Positions 1-9,600 of a stretch of DNA of 64,000 nt are shown here, one piece after another (the first letter of the stretch is position 1; every line of letters starts with the position of its first letter). The stretch spans positions 1 through 64,000 of the forward strand of contig CBFFRQ010000027.1 in the NCBI GenBank assembly GCA_965644315.1, written 5' to 3'. The DNA comes from Caecitellus pseudoparvulus (lineage: Eukaryota > Bigyra: Bicosoecida). The notes below the pieces were generated by a model. It had not been told where the DNA came from. It did no database searches and saw only the letters and a program-made list of their open reading frames with translations. Made by a program: the position numbers and the translations under genes.

Positions 1-235
1 CCATGCGCTTGGCACCCACATCATGTTGAGGCCGCGCCGCGGCTTGCTGGTGGCGCTTGCGTTCAAGGCGAGTAGTTCGAGCTTCTGAAGCCAGCCGCTC
101 CTGAACCTCACGAAGCCGTTGGACTTGTGCTTCTTTGTACGCCTTCATCCGCCTGCGACGACAATGGACCATATGGCCGCCAAGAGCTCGTTCGTCGTCG
201 AACTCCTTGTTGCAGAGCTTGCAGCGGGCGCTCAT
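1..235 (-). CDS. C2H2-type zinc-finger protein, 5' part only
   Basis: The ATG is at 235-233 on the minus strand and the frame stays open to the window edge, so only the first 78 codons are present. Residues 5-25 form a zinc-finger pattern: Cys5-x2-Cys8, then 12 residues, then His21-x2-His24, with a possible alternative last ligand Cys25. The helix carries RALGGH, very close to the QALGGH core of plant-type C2H2 fingers. A basic, Glu/Gln/Arg-rich helix (about residues 26-70) follows and could be a coiled coil or a DNA-binding extension. The gene is divergent from the unknown gene starting at 527, with 291 bp between the two starts. A DNA-binding role is inferred from the finger only. The rest of the protein, and any intron in it, lies outside the window. 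Confidence 0.6.
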   Translation of the reverse strand, partial: MSARCKLCNKEFDDERALGGHMVHCRRRRMKAYKEAQVQRLREVQERLASEARTTRLERKRHQQAAARPQHDVGAKRM

Positions 236-526
236 TCTGAGTCTTCTGTAGCGTGAGGGCACCGGCGGAGTTCCGTTGCTTGCGTTGGCGCCCCTACCGT
301 ACGTACGCAACGCGCACAGCGAGGCGAGAACGCAACACAATGCCAGGCAGCCGTAGCATCTTCATGTTGGTCGTTGGTGTGTGTTGGGCTGTGGGCATTG
401 AAGGCGCCTTGCAACCTCGTCCAGTGCATTTCCAGTCTGTCTCGACATTCCACCGTTGCATGTACTTTCAGACCCACCAAGTCCTCAGATACGCTTTTTG
501 TTGCACACCCACCCCAACCATTCACC

Positions 527-2735
527 ATGTCACTTCACTTTGATGAAATGGGCTCTGACAGCGAGGATGCAGGGGACACAACGGCAAGTGTCGTGGCTTC
601 GTTAAGTATCGCCACACCCCTCGAGGCTGCACACCTCTTCAACCGCAGCACGGCTGCCAAAGCTGTGATGGCCGGGAAACGTCGACGGGATGTTGTGCTT
701 TGGGCATCTCACCCTGGCAACTGCACTGGGTCCGTCGTTGGGGTGCCTGACGTTCTGGAGGGTAATGGTACGTACTGGTTCGCGCCACAGGATCGACGCC
801 CGTGCAGCGCCTCCCCACCCCACCCTAGCATCATGTGCAGGTGATGCCAACGCACTCACATGCCTTGATGACAGGGAGCTATTCGGCACAGCTAGGGGCG
901 GTTCTAGTGCTGCCATTGCGGCTCGTACGTACCTGCTCTGCAGTCACGGTAGCCACAGCGTTCTAACGGCCACTGCTAAGCTTCGTTGGACCGGACCAAT
1001 CCCGCTCCCCTTCCCCAGAAGCCTTCGCCGCAAATACAATGGCGAGCTGCAGACCGATCAAGGCACCAAGGCCGCTTGACCTTGCTGAGAAGCTTGAATC
1101 GGCGAAGGAGCTGCTTGAGTCTATTGGCACGCCCAGCGAGAAACGTCTCATCGAGTTGTTGAACGAGGTTTTCGTTTGGAGCGCAAACACCATGTCCCTT
1201 GTCCAACTCTCACTTGGCCTGGGGCAATTCAGAACTTCACAGGTAGTGGGTATGGTTGGTCCACTAACGCAGAAGCAGGAAGCAAAGAACTCCAAGAAAC
1301 GTGGAGCTCGTGGGGGAGACCAGCTGGGTGAACTCTTAGAGCCCGTGGGGGGCGCAGACTCAATCCCATGGCCCCGAAAGTTCAGGGCAGAAGCCCGCCG
1401 CATCGTGGTCGACCTCATCCTCGAGAACCCTTCGTTCATCTTGGCAGACCCCGAGAACCTGGTAGACACACTACGAGCAGCCATCGAGGCAGTTGAGGCC
1501 GAGCAGAACGTTGCCCGAGAGGTGGCTGGAGCCACAGAGGAAGGGGGAGATGGGGTGCCGGTTGGAGCACAAGCCACGAGCCGGGCTCTAGACGACCCTA
1601 GGTTCTCAGCACCGTGGAAGTTCAAATGCCTCGAAAACGTGATAGCAGCAGCGAGGAAGGTTTCGATACAGAAGGAGCTTACCGAGCGGGGTGGCGTGCT
1701 TTGCGCGCTGAAGGACATGGCGAAGAGCAGCAAGAGTGCGAGTTACGCCGGGCTGAAGGCCGCCATGAGCAATGTCAGGAGCAAGTGCCGCGCCAAAATC
1801 ACGAGGTGAGTGCCCAGAGGACTCCTTCCGAGTCCGTGGAGCGCAGCATAGCAGACTTCTGAGCATTGCGCAGTTCGGAATGCCTAGGAAAGTTCGAACC
1901 GTGGCACGAGATGCAGAGGAAGTACGAGCCAGTCCATGAGAAGTGCACCGGAGGTGCAAGCATTCAGCTTGACCACGACCCAGCCTTCTTCGAGGTGTCT
2001 TCCGAGGACCCTGAGTACCGCCACAGTTGGGTGCCCAAGGTAAGTATGTGTGTGAGTCTAGACCCGCACAGGTGATGCTGGGCCCGAATGCTCCTTTCTC
2101 ATGCATTCTCTTTGTGCCACAGGCTGAGAGGGGCAAAAAAAGGGCTGATCGATCAAGGCACCGCCTGTGCTTGCAGGAAGTCAACGTTGCCCGTGAGGCC
2201 ATCGTCAATCATACCACCATCAAGGCTGTTTTCAAACGCCGGGGATCCGAGGACTCCAGTAGCGGCCCCCGTTTCGACCCCAGCTTCAGGCGTTTGGAAG
2301 CGGCGCTCAGTGGCCCAGAAGATGTGGCAAAAGGGGCCAGGATTGTCTTACGATGGATGGAGGCTGCGTACAACGTTGCTGTCGACTGCTTGAACGTGAA
2401 GAACAAGCAGTGGGTGACTGATTGTGGGGACCTGAGCAGCCTGACCGTTGACGACAAGGTGCGTGCGTGCTGTATGTTGGCCATGCTGTGGACGTCGTTA
2501 CGCATGAAGCACCACGTACAGACGGAGATGGCCGTGCTTACGCACAAAATTGTGTCCAGGATAACCTGACATGCCCTCCCTCGACCTGGCGCCGAGCCAT
2601 CCGTGCTGAAGCTACTTCATTGTTCTTCAGGTTGTCAAGGTGTGTTTCAATGCAATCGATTCACGGCAGACCGAACTTGTTGCGCTAGCGAAGAATGTAC
2701 TACTAGGAAAAATGTCCAGCTGGGCGGTGCGCTAG
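527..2735 (+). CDS. Unknown protein, six exons, 572 aa
   Basis: I do not recognise the family. Six exons join in one frame: 527-767, 841-924, 1019-1805, 1874-2039, 2123-2458 and 2631-2735 (1,719 nt). Donors are GTACGT, GTACGT, GTGAGT, GTAAGT and GTGCGT; all acceptors end in AG. The N-terminus is acidic (SDSEDAGD), the middle (about residues 110-370) is charged and helical, and the C-terminus has a WVTDCGDLSSLTVDD segment followed by a predicted helix. No transmembrane segment or signal peptide is visible. I saw no transposase, helicase or kinase motif. GC content looks lower than in the genes to the right (about 57% in one hand-counted stretch against about 65%). The stop codon TAG is itself part of one CTAG site of the array covering the 3' end. 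It could be host or mobile-element derived; the exon model is firmer than any function. Confidence 0.6.
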
Positions 2736-2895
2736 TAGTGCGCTGGGCGGCCCTCCGTACTAGTAGCGCCTCGCCCAGCGAAATTTACTAGTACCGAGCA
2801 CAACCACCCCCGCTCACTAGTGTGCCTCTGGGCATGCATTCTCACTAGCATTGCAGTCGCCCCACTCACTTCACTAGCGCAAAATTGAGCTCTAG
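2685..2895. repeat. Phased array of nine CTAG palindromes
   Basis: CTAG occurs at 2685, 2703, 2732, 2760, 2788, 2817, 2845, 2874 and 2892. The steps are 18, 29, 28, 28, 29, 28, 29 and 18 bp. Flanks are partly palindromic (GCGCTAGCG, TACTAGTA, TCACTAGTG), and TTGCGCTAGCGAAG at the left end has a near-identical inverted copy (one mismatch) around 2874. Sequence between sites is mostly not conserved. The array begins inside the last exon of the upstream gene and ends about 490 bp before the next start. It looks like a set of regularly spaced protein-binding sites, but its function is unknown. Confidence 0.75.
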
Positions 2896-3387
2896 AAAAA
2901 AAACACTCTTCAAACTCTCCTTACAGAGCGCGCTCAGGTGACGGATGGCCGGGTGCTTCCGAGACTGCTGCAGCATCAGTGCGCCCTTCAGCAGCACGAA
3001 TCACAGGACTGCATTGAAAACGTACCCTGTGTAGCTCGTGGGCGCTGGGAGCCTCGCCATTCGACTGCAAGGCCGTGCAACCACGTGCTCTTGCCCGAAC
3101 ATCGCACAGCGACATTTGCAGGGCAGAGCCGCGCAGGAAGTCAGAGGCCCTAAATCCGAACGCGCCAACAACGTCAAGCATCCCCAGCTTTTGTCAGCTT
3201 GTCGTGTCCATACAAGGTCACTTGCACCGTTTCGTTGCTCGACAAGTGCGCCGGCACCAGGGCAGGAGTCCGCGGCGCCCCACACCATCGGCGCGCCTGC
3301 AAAGCAAGAGCACTTCAGCTGAACAGCAGTGCTAGGCACACCCTGCTCTAGCAGCACAAGCCCCCATCTGCCCCTGCAAGGCAACAC
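2736..3387. other. Intergenic region, no gene seen
   Basis: This 652-bp stretch lies between the unknown gene and the kinase. Its first 160 bp hold the right part of the CTAG array, then an A-rich run (2896-2903). The rest is GC-rich with no frame that joins convincingly to a neighbour. It probably holds the 3' end of one transcript and the kinase promoter and 5' UTR. Confidence 0.5.
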
Positions 3388-5657
3388 ATGCCACTGGGCG
3401 TCTCCATGGCCTTGGCGAGCAACCCGGAGCCGGTGGAGAGCAGTGAGTGATGGCTGGCAAGGCATTTCCCCTGCCTCGGCTTCCTGCATGCGCTGCCACG
3501 CTTTCGCGGGCAACGTCAGCGCCCGCGACAGCACCAGCCCCCCTGCACGCACATCTTCATGTGCTGTGCGCAGTCCCCAGCTCTCACCCTCCCACGCCGC
3601 GGCGGCAGGGCAAGGGGGGGGCGCCGAGCGGCAGCAGCAGCACGCCAAGGCAGCCTGCTGCTGCTAGCAAGCGTCAGGTGCAGTCAGGCAGCCAGGGCTC
3701 AGTGCGCGTTGGCGTGTGGCAGGGGAGCCTGTGTGCTGTCAAACAGTACAACGAGGGACAGGACCGGGCGTGGGCTGTGGAGGTGAACGCTGTGAGTGCT
3801 GCGCAGGCAGAGAGCTGGCTGGTCTGCCCCGGACGATGGCAACACCTTCCCCCGCCTTCCGCAGGCCACTGTCATCGCAAACCGCCACGCGCACATCATG
3901 GTGTTCTACCAGTGCTCCCAGGGGGCAGATGGGAAGCTGGTGCACTGTGAGTTGGCCCTCCTGGACGCCTTCGACTTCTACAAGTCCTCCCACATCAAAG
4001 GGTGAGTGCATGCGCTGGAGGGCGTTTCGCACGTTCGACGCACGGCAAGTGCCGTCCCACCCGCTCCACTTCGACAGGTTGCGGCAGTACTCCTTCATCC
4101 GCGAGTGGATGCTGCAAATCGCCCACGCCCTCTCCTTCCTGCACGAAGCGCGCGTGGCCCACAGAGATGGTGTGTTGCACTGAGCCAGCTTGTGTACATC
4201 AGTGGCGCATGCAACACCTGCATCACACTGCCCCGCCCTGCCCGCTGCCCCCCCTCGCAGTCAAGCCAGAGAACATCTTGATCGTCCCTAAGACAGCAGG
4301 CGCGGCCAGCCAGCGCCTGCCAGAAGGCGCACACGAACAGTACAGGGCACTGCAAGCCGAGCTGCGAGAAACGGCAGGCCAGCTTTCCGTTGCCCCCGAC
4401 ACCGCCAGCCAGCGCCTGCACGACTACATGGCCAAGCTGTGTGACTTTGGCTCTGCTTTTGTCGCCAGTGTTGAGTCCCGGGACCGCAAGGTGCCGCTGA
4501 AAGACCTGCCCGGGCGCACGCCACGCGGCTCGTCCAAGTACGCCTGCCCCATGGTGTGCTGGATGCACTTGGCCCGCGTGGAGGAGGCCACTGTGGCCGG
4601 CATATGGGAGGCGGGTGTGCCGGTGCCGCCACTGTTCAAGGACGGCTACAACCCCTTCGCTGCCGACGTGTGGAGTTACGGCGTGACGGTCTTCGTGCTG
4701 GCTTCGGGGCGGCACCCCTTCCGCATGGCCCACGTCAAGGACAAGGGTTTCCGGGCCTTCGTGCGCAGCACACAGCCTCACAGCATGCAGGACCAGGCTG
4801 TCCTGGCGCCGGGCGCGGCCATTTGGGAGGACTCCCCCAACTTGGCGTGGATGTGGCCGCCGGGCGTGTCCCAGGGCCTCGCGCACTTGCTGCTCAAATG
4901 CCTGACCGTCGACCTGGACCAGCGCTGGACCATGGCACAGGTGCAGCAGCACCCCTGGTTTGGCGACCCGCACTGGCTGCCCCCTGAGGGTGTGCCTGCC
5001 TACCCTCACACCGGCCCCGTCACCCCCTTCGGCAGCTTCGGCCCAGGCACCAACGGCGGCGAGACATCCACCGCCCCGCCCAGCACACACGAGGGCAGCC
5101 TGGCCACACTCAGCACTGCCCGCCCGATGAAAGGCTACGACGAAGCCTCCACCGGTGCGCGCAGCTACCTGCCTGGATATGCCGGCTCGCTGCCTTCCCT
5201 GGCAGGGGGCGCGACGCCGTTTGAGGACAGGACTCCGCAGAACCAGTGGGAGGAAGGGGAGGACCAGCTGCGCTCGGACACGCCCCCTGATCATGGGGAT
5301 GAGGTGGACTTGCCGCCCCTGACGATGCGGGATTCCGTCACGGCAGCTGCCGGGGCGGGGGGCGGGGCAGGAGTGCTGCGGCCCATGCAACGGGCAGTCC
5401 GCTCAAGGTCCAGCCCCGCCAAAGCCCGGTCCCCCCTTGCAGAGGGAGTCAAGGGCGCCTCTGGCAACCGCAGTCCCCTGGCCAGGGGGGGCGAGGGCGG
5501 GCTGGGCGGCAAGTACCGCGTCTCCGTGCAGCGTGGCAACAAGGACACGACGCACGTCGGCCCAGAGGCGTTGGCCCGCCTGGTTCGCAGCCAGGGAAAG
5601 GGCGGGATGGAGCAGCCTGGGATCGTGCACTCAGCGCCACAGTCCGCAAACGCGTGA
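3388..5657 (+). CDS. Serine/threonine protein kinase
   Basis: Five exons join in frame: 3388-3442, 3574-3791, 3865-4001, 4078-4169 and 4261-5657, giving 632 residues. The kinase domain covers about residues 60-400. It has a Gly-rich loop GSQGSV, the ATP-binding Lys (about residue 75) in CAVKQY, the catalytic loop HRDVKPEN (split by the last intron), and DFG in LCDFGSA. About 55 residues are inserted between HRDVKPENILI and DFG, longer than usual. The activation segment reads GSSKYACPMV where APE is expected, so the conserved Glu is missing. Subdomain IX (ADVWSYGV) and the final Arg segment (DQRWTMAQVQQHPW) are intact. The C-terminal 230 residues are Gly/Pro/Ser-rich and likely disordered, a possible regulatory tail. 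CAMK-like or divergent family; substrates unknown. The first exon is the least certain part. Confidence 0.75.
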
Positions 5658-5820
5658 AGCGTGCCAGCCTGCAAGGCTGCGGTTCCCATGTGGGCACCTG
5701 AGTGGAGGCTGACAAAATAATGAATTCTGTGTCACTCCAGCTTACCTGACTCCACGTTCCACCAGGCACGACCCAACCCGGCAAGTTCGCGCTCCCACCC
5801 CCTCTTGCCGCTGTTGCAGC

Positions 5821-6520
5821 ATGGCTGCTGCCAGCACCACTGAGCCTGAGCTGGCCGCTGACGTGGCCCAGCGAGTGCAGAAAGCCCACACAGAGTTCAG
5901 CGACGGGACGAAGTACACAGAGAACATCCCTTTCAACCTCGTCACCGTGTCGGTGGACCAGGCAGCCACAGCTTCCTCTGGCCGCGGTGTGCGTGTCCAC
6001 TCAGCTGCACTGCACTTGCACAAAGTCCCAGCCACGCGCAGCTCCGGGCACGCCACCGTGGGATTTTTCCGCAGGTGTACACCATCACACTGTCCAGTGT
6101 TGGGCCAGAATCGACTGTTGAGAGCCTGGAGCTGCGAAAGCACTACAGCGAGCTCACGCCGCTGTCCAAGAAGGTGCGCTTGCTGCTTCGCACAGCCAGC
6201 AACGCGATGGGTGCTCAGCGGGCCTCACACCCTGCGTCCGCAGGCTGCCGCTGTGCCCCAGCTGAAGGCATCTTTGCTACCCTCTGCTGGCATGTGGGAG
6301 AAGTCCTCAGATGCCAAGGTCATGGCAGCGCGCATGAACGCGCTGCAAACCTTCCTTCAGGTGAGGCGCAGCCGCCTCGCTCGCTTGCGCAGTTGTGTAG
6401 CACTGGTTGCCCGTGTGACCACAGGCAACCCTTGTGGCTGTGACGACTGTGCAAGGCACGACAGTGCCCCTGGACATCATCAAGACGCTGTGTGGAGACT
6501 CCTTCCCTGGCTCCGCGTGA
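5821..6520 (+). CDS. Small PX-domain protein
   Basis: Four exons (5821-5946, 6075-6173, 6244-6360, 6425-6520) join in frame to 145 residues. The order of elements fits a phox-homology (PX) domain: strands FNLVTVYTITL, then a charged RKHYSEL element where PX domains have R-[RK]-Y-x-[ED]-F, a proline/leucine loop, and the helix ARMNALQTFLQ corresponding to the usual R-x3-L-x2-FL. Known PX domains bind phosphoinositides, mostly PI3P on endosomes; binding here is inferred. The protein is little more than the domain, with about 25 extra residues at the N-terminus. The first donor (GTGTCG at 5947) is weak, so the exon 1/2 boundary could move. It sits 94 bp upstream of the Rsm22-like start on the same strand. 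Confidence 0.55.
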
Positions 6521-6613
6521 CGTGCGCCGGCTGCGTCCTCGCAAAATACACACCCGAAGCACGGCAGGGGGAACTTGCGGGTACCGAGCTTGTCATTGCC
6601 TGCACCTTGGCCA

Positions 6614-9600
6614 ATGGCGTCTTTCAGCCGAGTTCCGCGCGCCCACGCCGCTCTGGCGGCCATGCCGGGCGTGCGTGTCCTGCGGAAATTGGGCCCACGC
6701 CTGCTCCAGGGAACGGCACGCCACTGCGCGCTACCCAGCGTAATTGGAGAGGCAGGCCTCAAGCAATCCCATAGACACATGTCGTCCTCGTCTTTCCCGG
6801 GCATTGACGAGGACGACGGCGGCTTTGGCGAGTTACTGAAAGAGCTCAGCAGCGCCGAACCAACTTCCGCAAGGCACACTGCTCTGGACGGCGAAGCGGA
6901 GCTGCTGCACGCCGTGCCAGAGAATGCCGGCTTGGACCCCGCGGATGATGATGTGGGCGTGGCAGACGCGCAGTTCCTGCGCCGCTGGCGAGACATCTTT
7001 GCAGACAGAGAACGCACGGCCGTGAAGGCACGGCACAACCCATACGTGCCTTTCAGCGCTGGTGCCGACGCCTCCCCCGCAGCGCCCCCTGAAAAGCTCG
7101 TGCGCGGCATCGACAGCATTCTGGCCGGGCGCAACGTCGCCAACATCAAAGCCCACTGGCGGGACATGTCTGCTTCCCTGCAGCAACGCAACGCCGACCT
7201 GCTCAAGTCTGTGCAGGGTGCCAGCGGACGCCACGCAGGCGTGGCCAGTCGGCGCCAAGCCGCCAACATGCCCGGCCACGCCGTGCACGGGCCGGGGGAG
7301 AGTGCGCCTCTACTGTATGGGCCCCGTGAGACGCTGGCCTTCACACTGCACCGCACACTGCCGCTGTTCGGCGTTGCCGCCACGTTGTTCCGGGAGGTGG
7401 CCGAGTCACTGCCTTCGTGGACCCCACGTACCATGCTGGACGTGGGCAGCGGGACAGGGGCCGCCATCTGGGCTGCACGGGAGGTGTGGTCGGGGCCTGA
7501 CAAGGCGGGGGCTGAGGCACATGCCACCGTGGGCAGTGCGCTGGCCGCCGCAGCAGCTGGTGCAGATGCCGCCACCGCCCTGGGCAAGGGGGGTGTGCTG
7601 CAAGAAATCGTGGCCGTGGAGCCCAGCCGCAGCATGCAGCAGGTCTCGGAACACCTGCTGCATGATGTTCCGGGTGTGGTCTTCCGCCGCAGCCTCGCTG
7701 ATGTCGAGCGCACTGTCGCCGGCTCCACACGGGGCAGTCTTGGCGTGTACGACTTGGTCGTGGCACAGCACACGCTGAGCGAGCTCACTTCCGAGCGCGA
7801 GCGCGCAGACATGACGGCGAGGTTGTGGGAACTAGTTGCGCCTGGGGGCGTCCTGGTCATTGCCGACAAGGGCACCCGGTGGGGTTTCCACGTCGTCGGC
7901 TCGGCACGTGAAGGGCTGTTGACTCGCATGACCGTTAAGGAGCAGGTGCAACGCAGCCAGAAGGGACACACCCTGCCGCTGGACCCCACCTTGCCCGCTC
8001 TGCCCACTCCTTCCGAGGCTGCCAAGGCTCTGCTGGCTGAAGGGGGGTCAAGGGGGGTGTCGCTTCCGCTGGATGCGGGCACTGGGCCCACAGTGCATGA
8101 CGAGGGAGAGGTGGACTCGGCTGAGCTGCTTGCGGCGCTGCAGGGGGAGGGGGGTGTTGCGGAGCCGGTGGAGGGCTCCTCCGCGTATTACGCGCCAACG
8201 GCACACCTCGTCCCTGACACGGACGAACCTGGTCGACAGGTCCTCGCCATCAAAGACACTTCTGGGAACATTCCAAGTGACGCCGACTGGGGCACAGTGC
8301 CGGGCACACAGTCGCACGCCACTGGTGCGCCCCCTGCCGACGGCCCTGGTACGACTGGGCGTCGCAAGCGGCGGGCGGCACAGCGCACACCTGAAGCCGT
8401 CCGCCCAACACCCAGCGTGAGTGAATCACAGCAACCCACAGCGCAGGCACGCGGCTCAGTGTCCCTGACAGACACCCGTCCAGGCGCCAAGGCCCAGCAA
8501 GTGGACGTCACCGCGCAAGCCAACGCAGCTGCCGCAGCACGTGCAGGTCTGGCTCCCACTGCCTCCAGCGTGCTGCCGGGTGCGGACGCCGCCAGTGCAC
8601 CAGGTGCATTTGCAGCGGCACAAGCTGCCCAGGCGGAGCTGGTGGCGTCCCTGCAAGCAGCCGGACAGGTCGGGCTGCAGGGGGGCTCAGACCTGGCCAG
8701 CCGCTCTCAGGCGCTGGCAGCCCAGAGCGCAGGCGGGGAGGGGGTGTCACTGGCGGCACAGTGTGCGGCACGGCGCAGTGGGCCAGCGCCGACATCTCGC
8801 CGCAAGCAGGCGTCCCTAGCCAGCACTGTGGGGCGCCTGGCCAAGGTGGGCACTGCTCTGGATGACACGGGCGCCGCCGTCATCGGGCCATGTCCACACG
8901 CCCTTGCCTGCCCCGTCCGCGCAGCTGCCGCGTCCTCCAACACCAAGGCGGACTTCTGCACCATGGGCAGGGTGGTGAACACCCACAAGGCCTCCACTGC
9001 CAAGCAGCACCGCCGGACACTGCCCACTGCAGTCGAGCGGTATGCCTACATCACCCTGCGCAAGACAGATGACGCATCCCGGTGGCAGCACCCGCCCGCG
9101 ACACGGGCTGGACACACCCTCTTTGCCTCTGCGTTTGAGCACCAGGCTGAAAAGTGGCACCAAAACGCCGTCGCACTCCCCGCAGCGGCATCGGTGCTCG
9201 CACAAGAGGAGGCGACGGCAGTGAGCAGAGGGCGTGCCATGTGGCTGGCAACCTTCCGAGACCGTGCACTTGCTGTCGAGGCGCAGGATGCAGCTGCTGC
9301 CAGGACAGGCGAGGCAACGCGGGCGTTAGAACACGATGAGGACGGGCGTGCGTTGCTGCCGCCACTGCCAGACTCCTCAGACTCTTCCGACTCCTCAGAC
9401 TCCACCGATGCCGCCGGGAGTGGCTCCAGCAGCGAGTCCGATGACGAAGTGTCCCCCTTCTCAGCCGTCGACGCAACGAACCGCAGCGGCCTGTCGCAAG
9501 AGGTCGCACAAGCTGGCGCCCTCGCACAGCGAGCCGTGAGTGGCGGGGATGACCTTGACGTCGTGCAGCTGCTCCAAGACGTGCAGCACCCGTACGAGGA

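Noticed and set aside
2685-2895. The regular CTAG array as a CRISPR array
   Set aside because: Only four to eight bases are conserved per unit, with no repeat of 20 bases or more, and the host is a eukaryote with spliceosomal introns.
6575-6613. TTG start for the Rsm22-like protein
   Set aside because: The next in-frame codon ATG at 6614 gives a good mitochondrial presequence.
6307-8091. Minus-strand frame of 594 residues opposite the Rsm22-like gene
   Set aside because: High GC makes antisense frames long; the plus strand has clear family motifs over the same bases.
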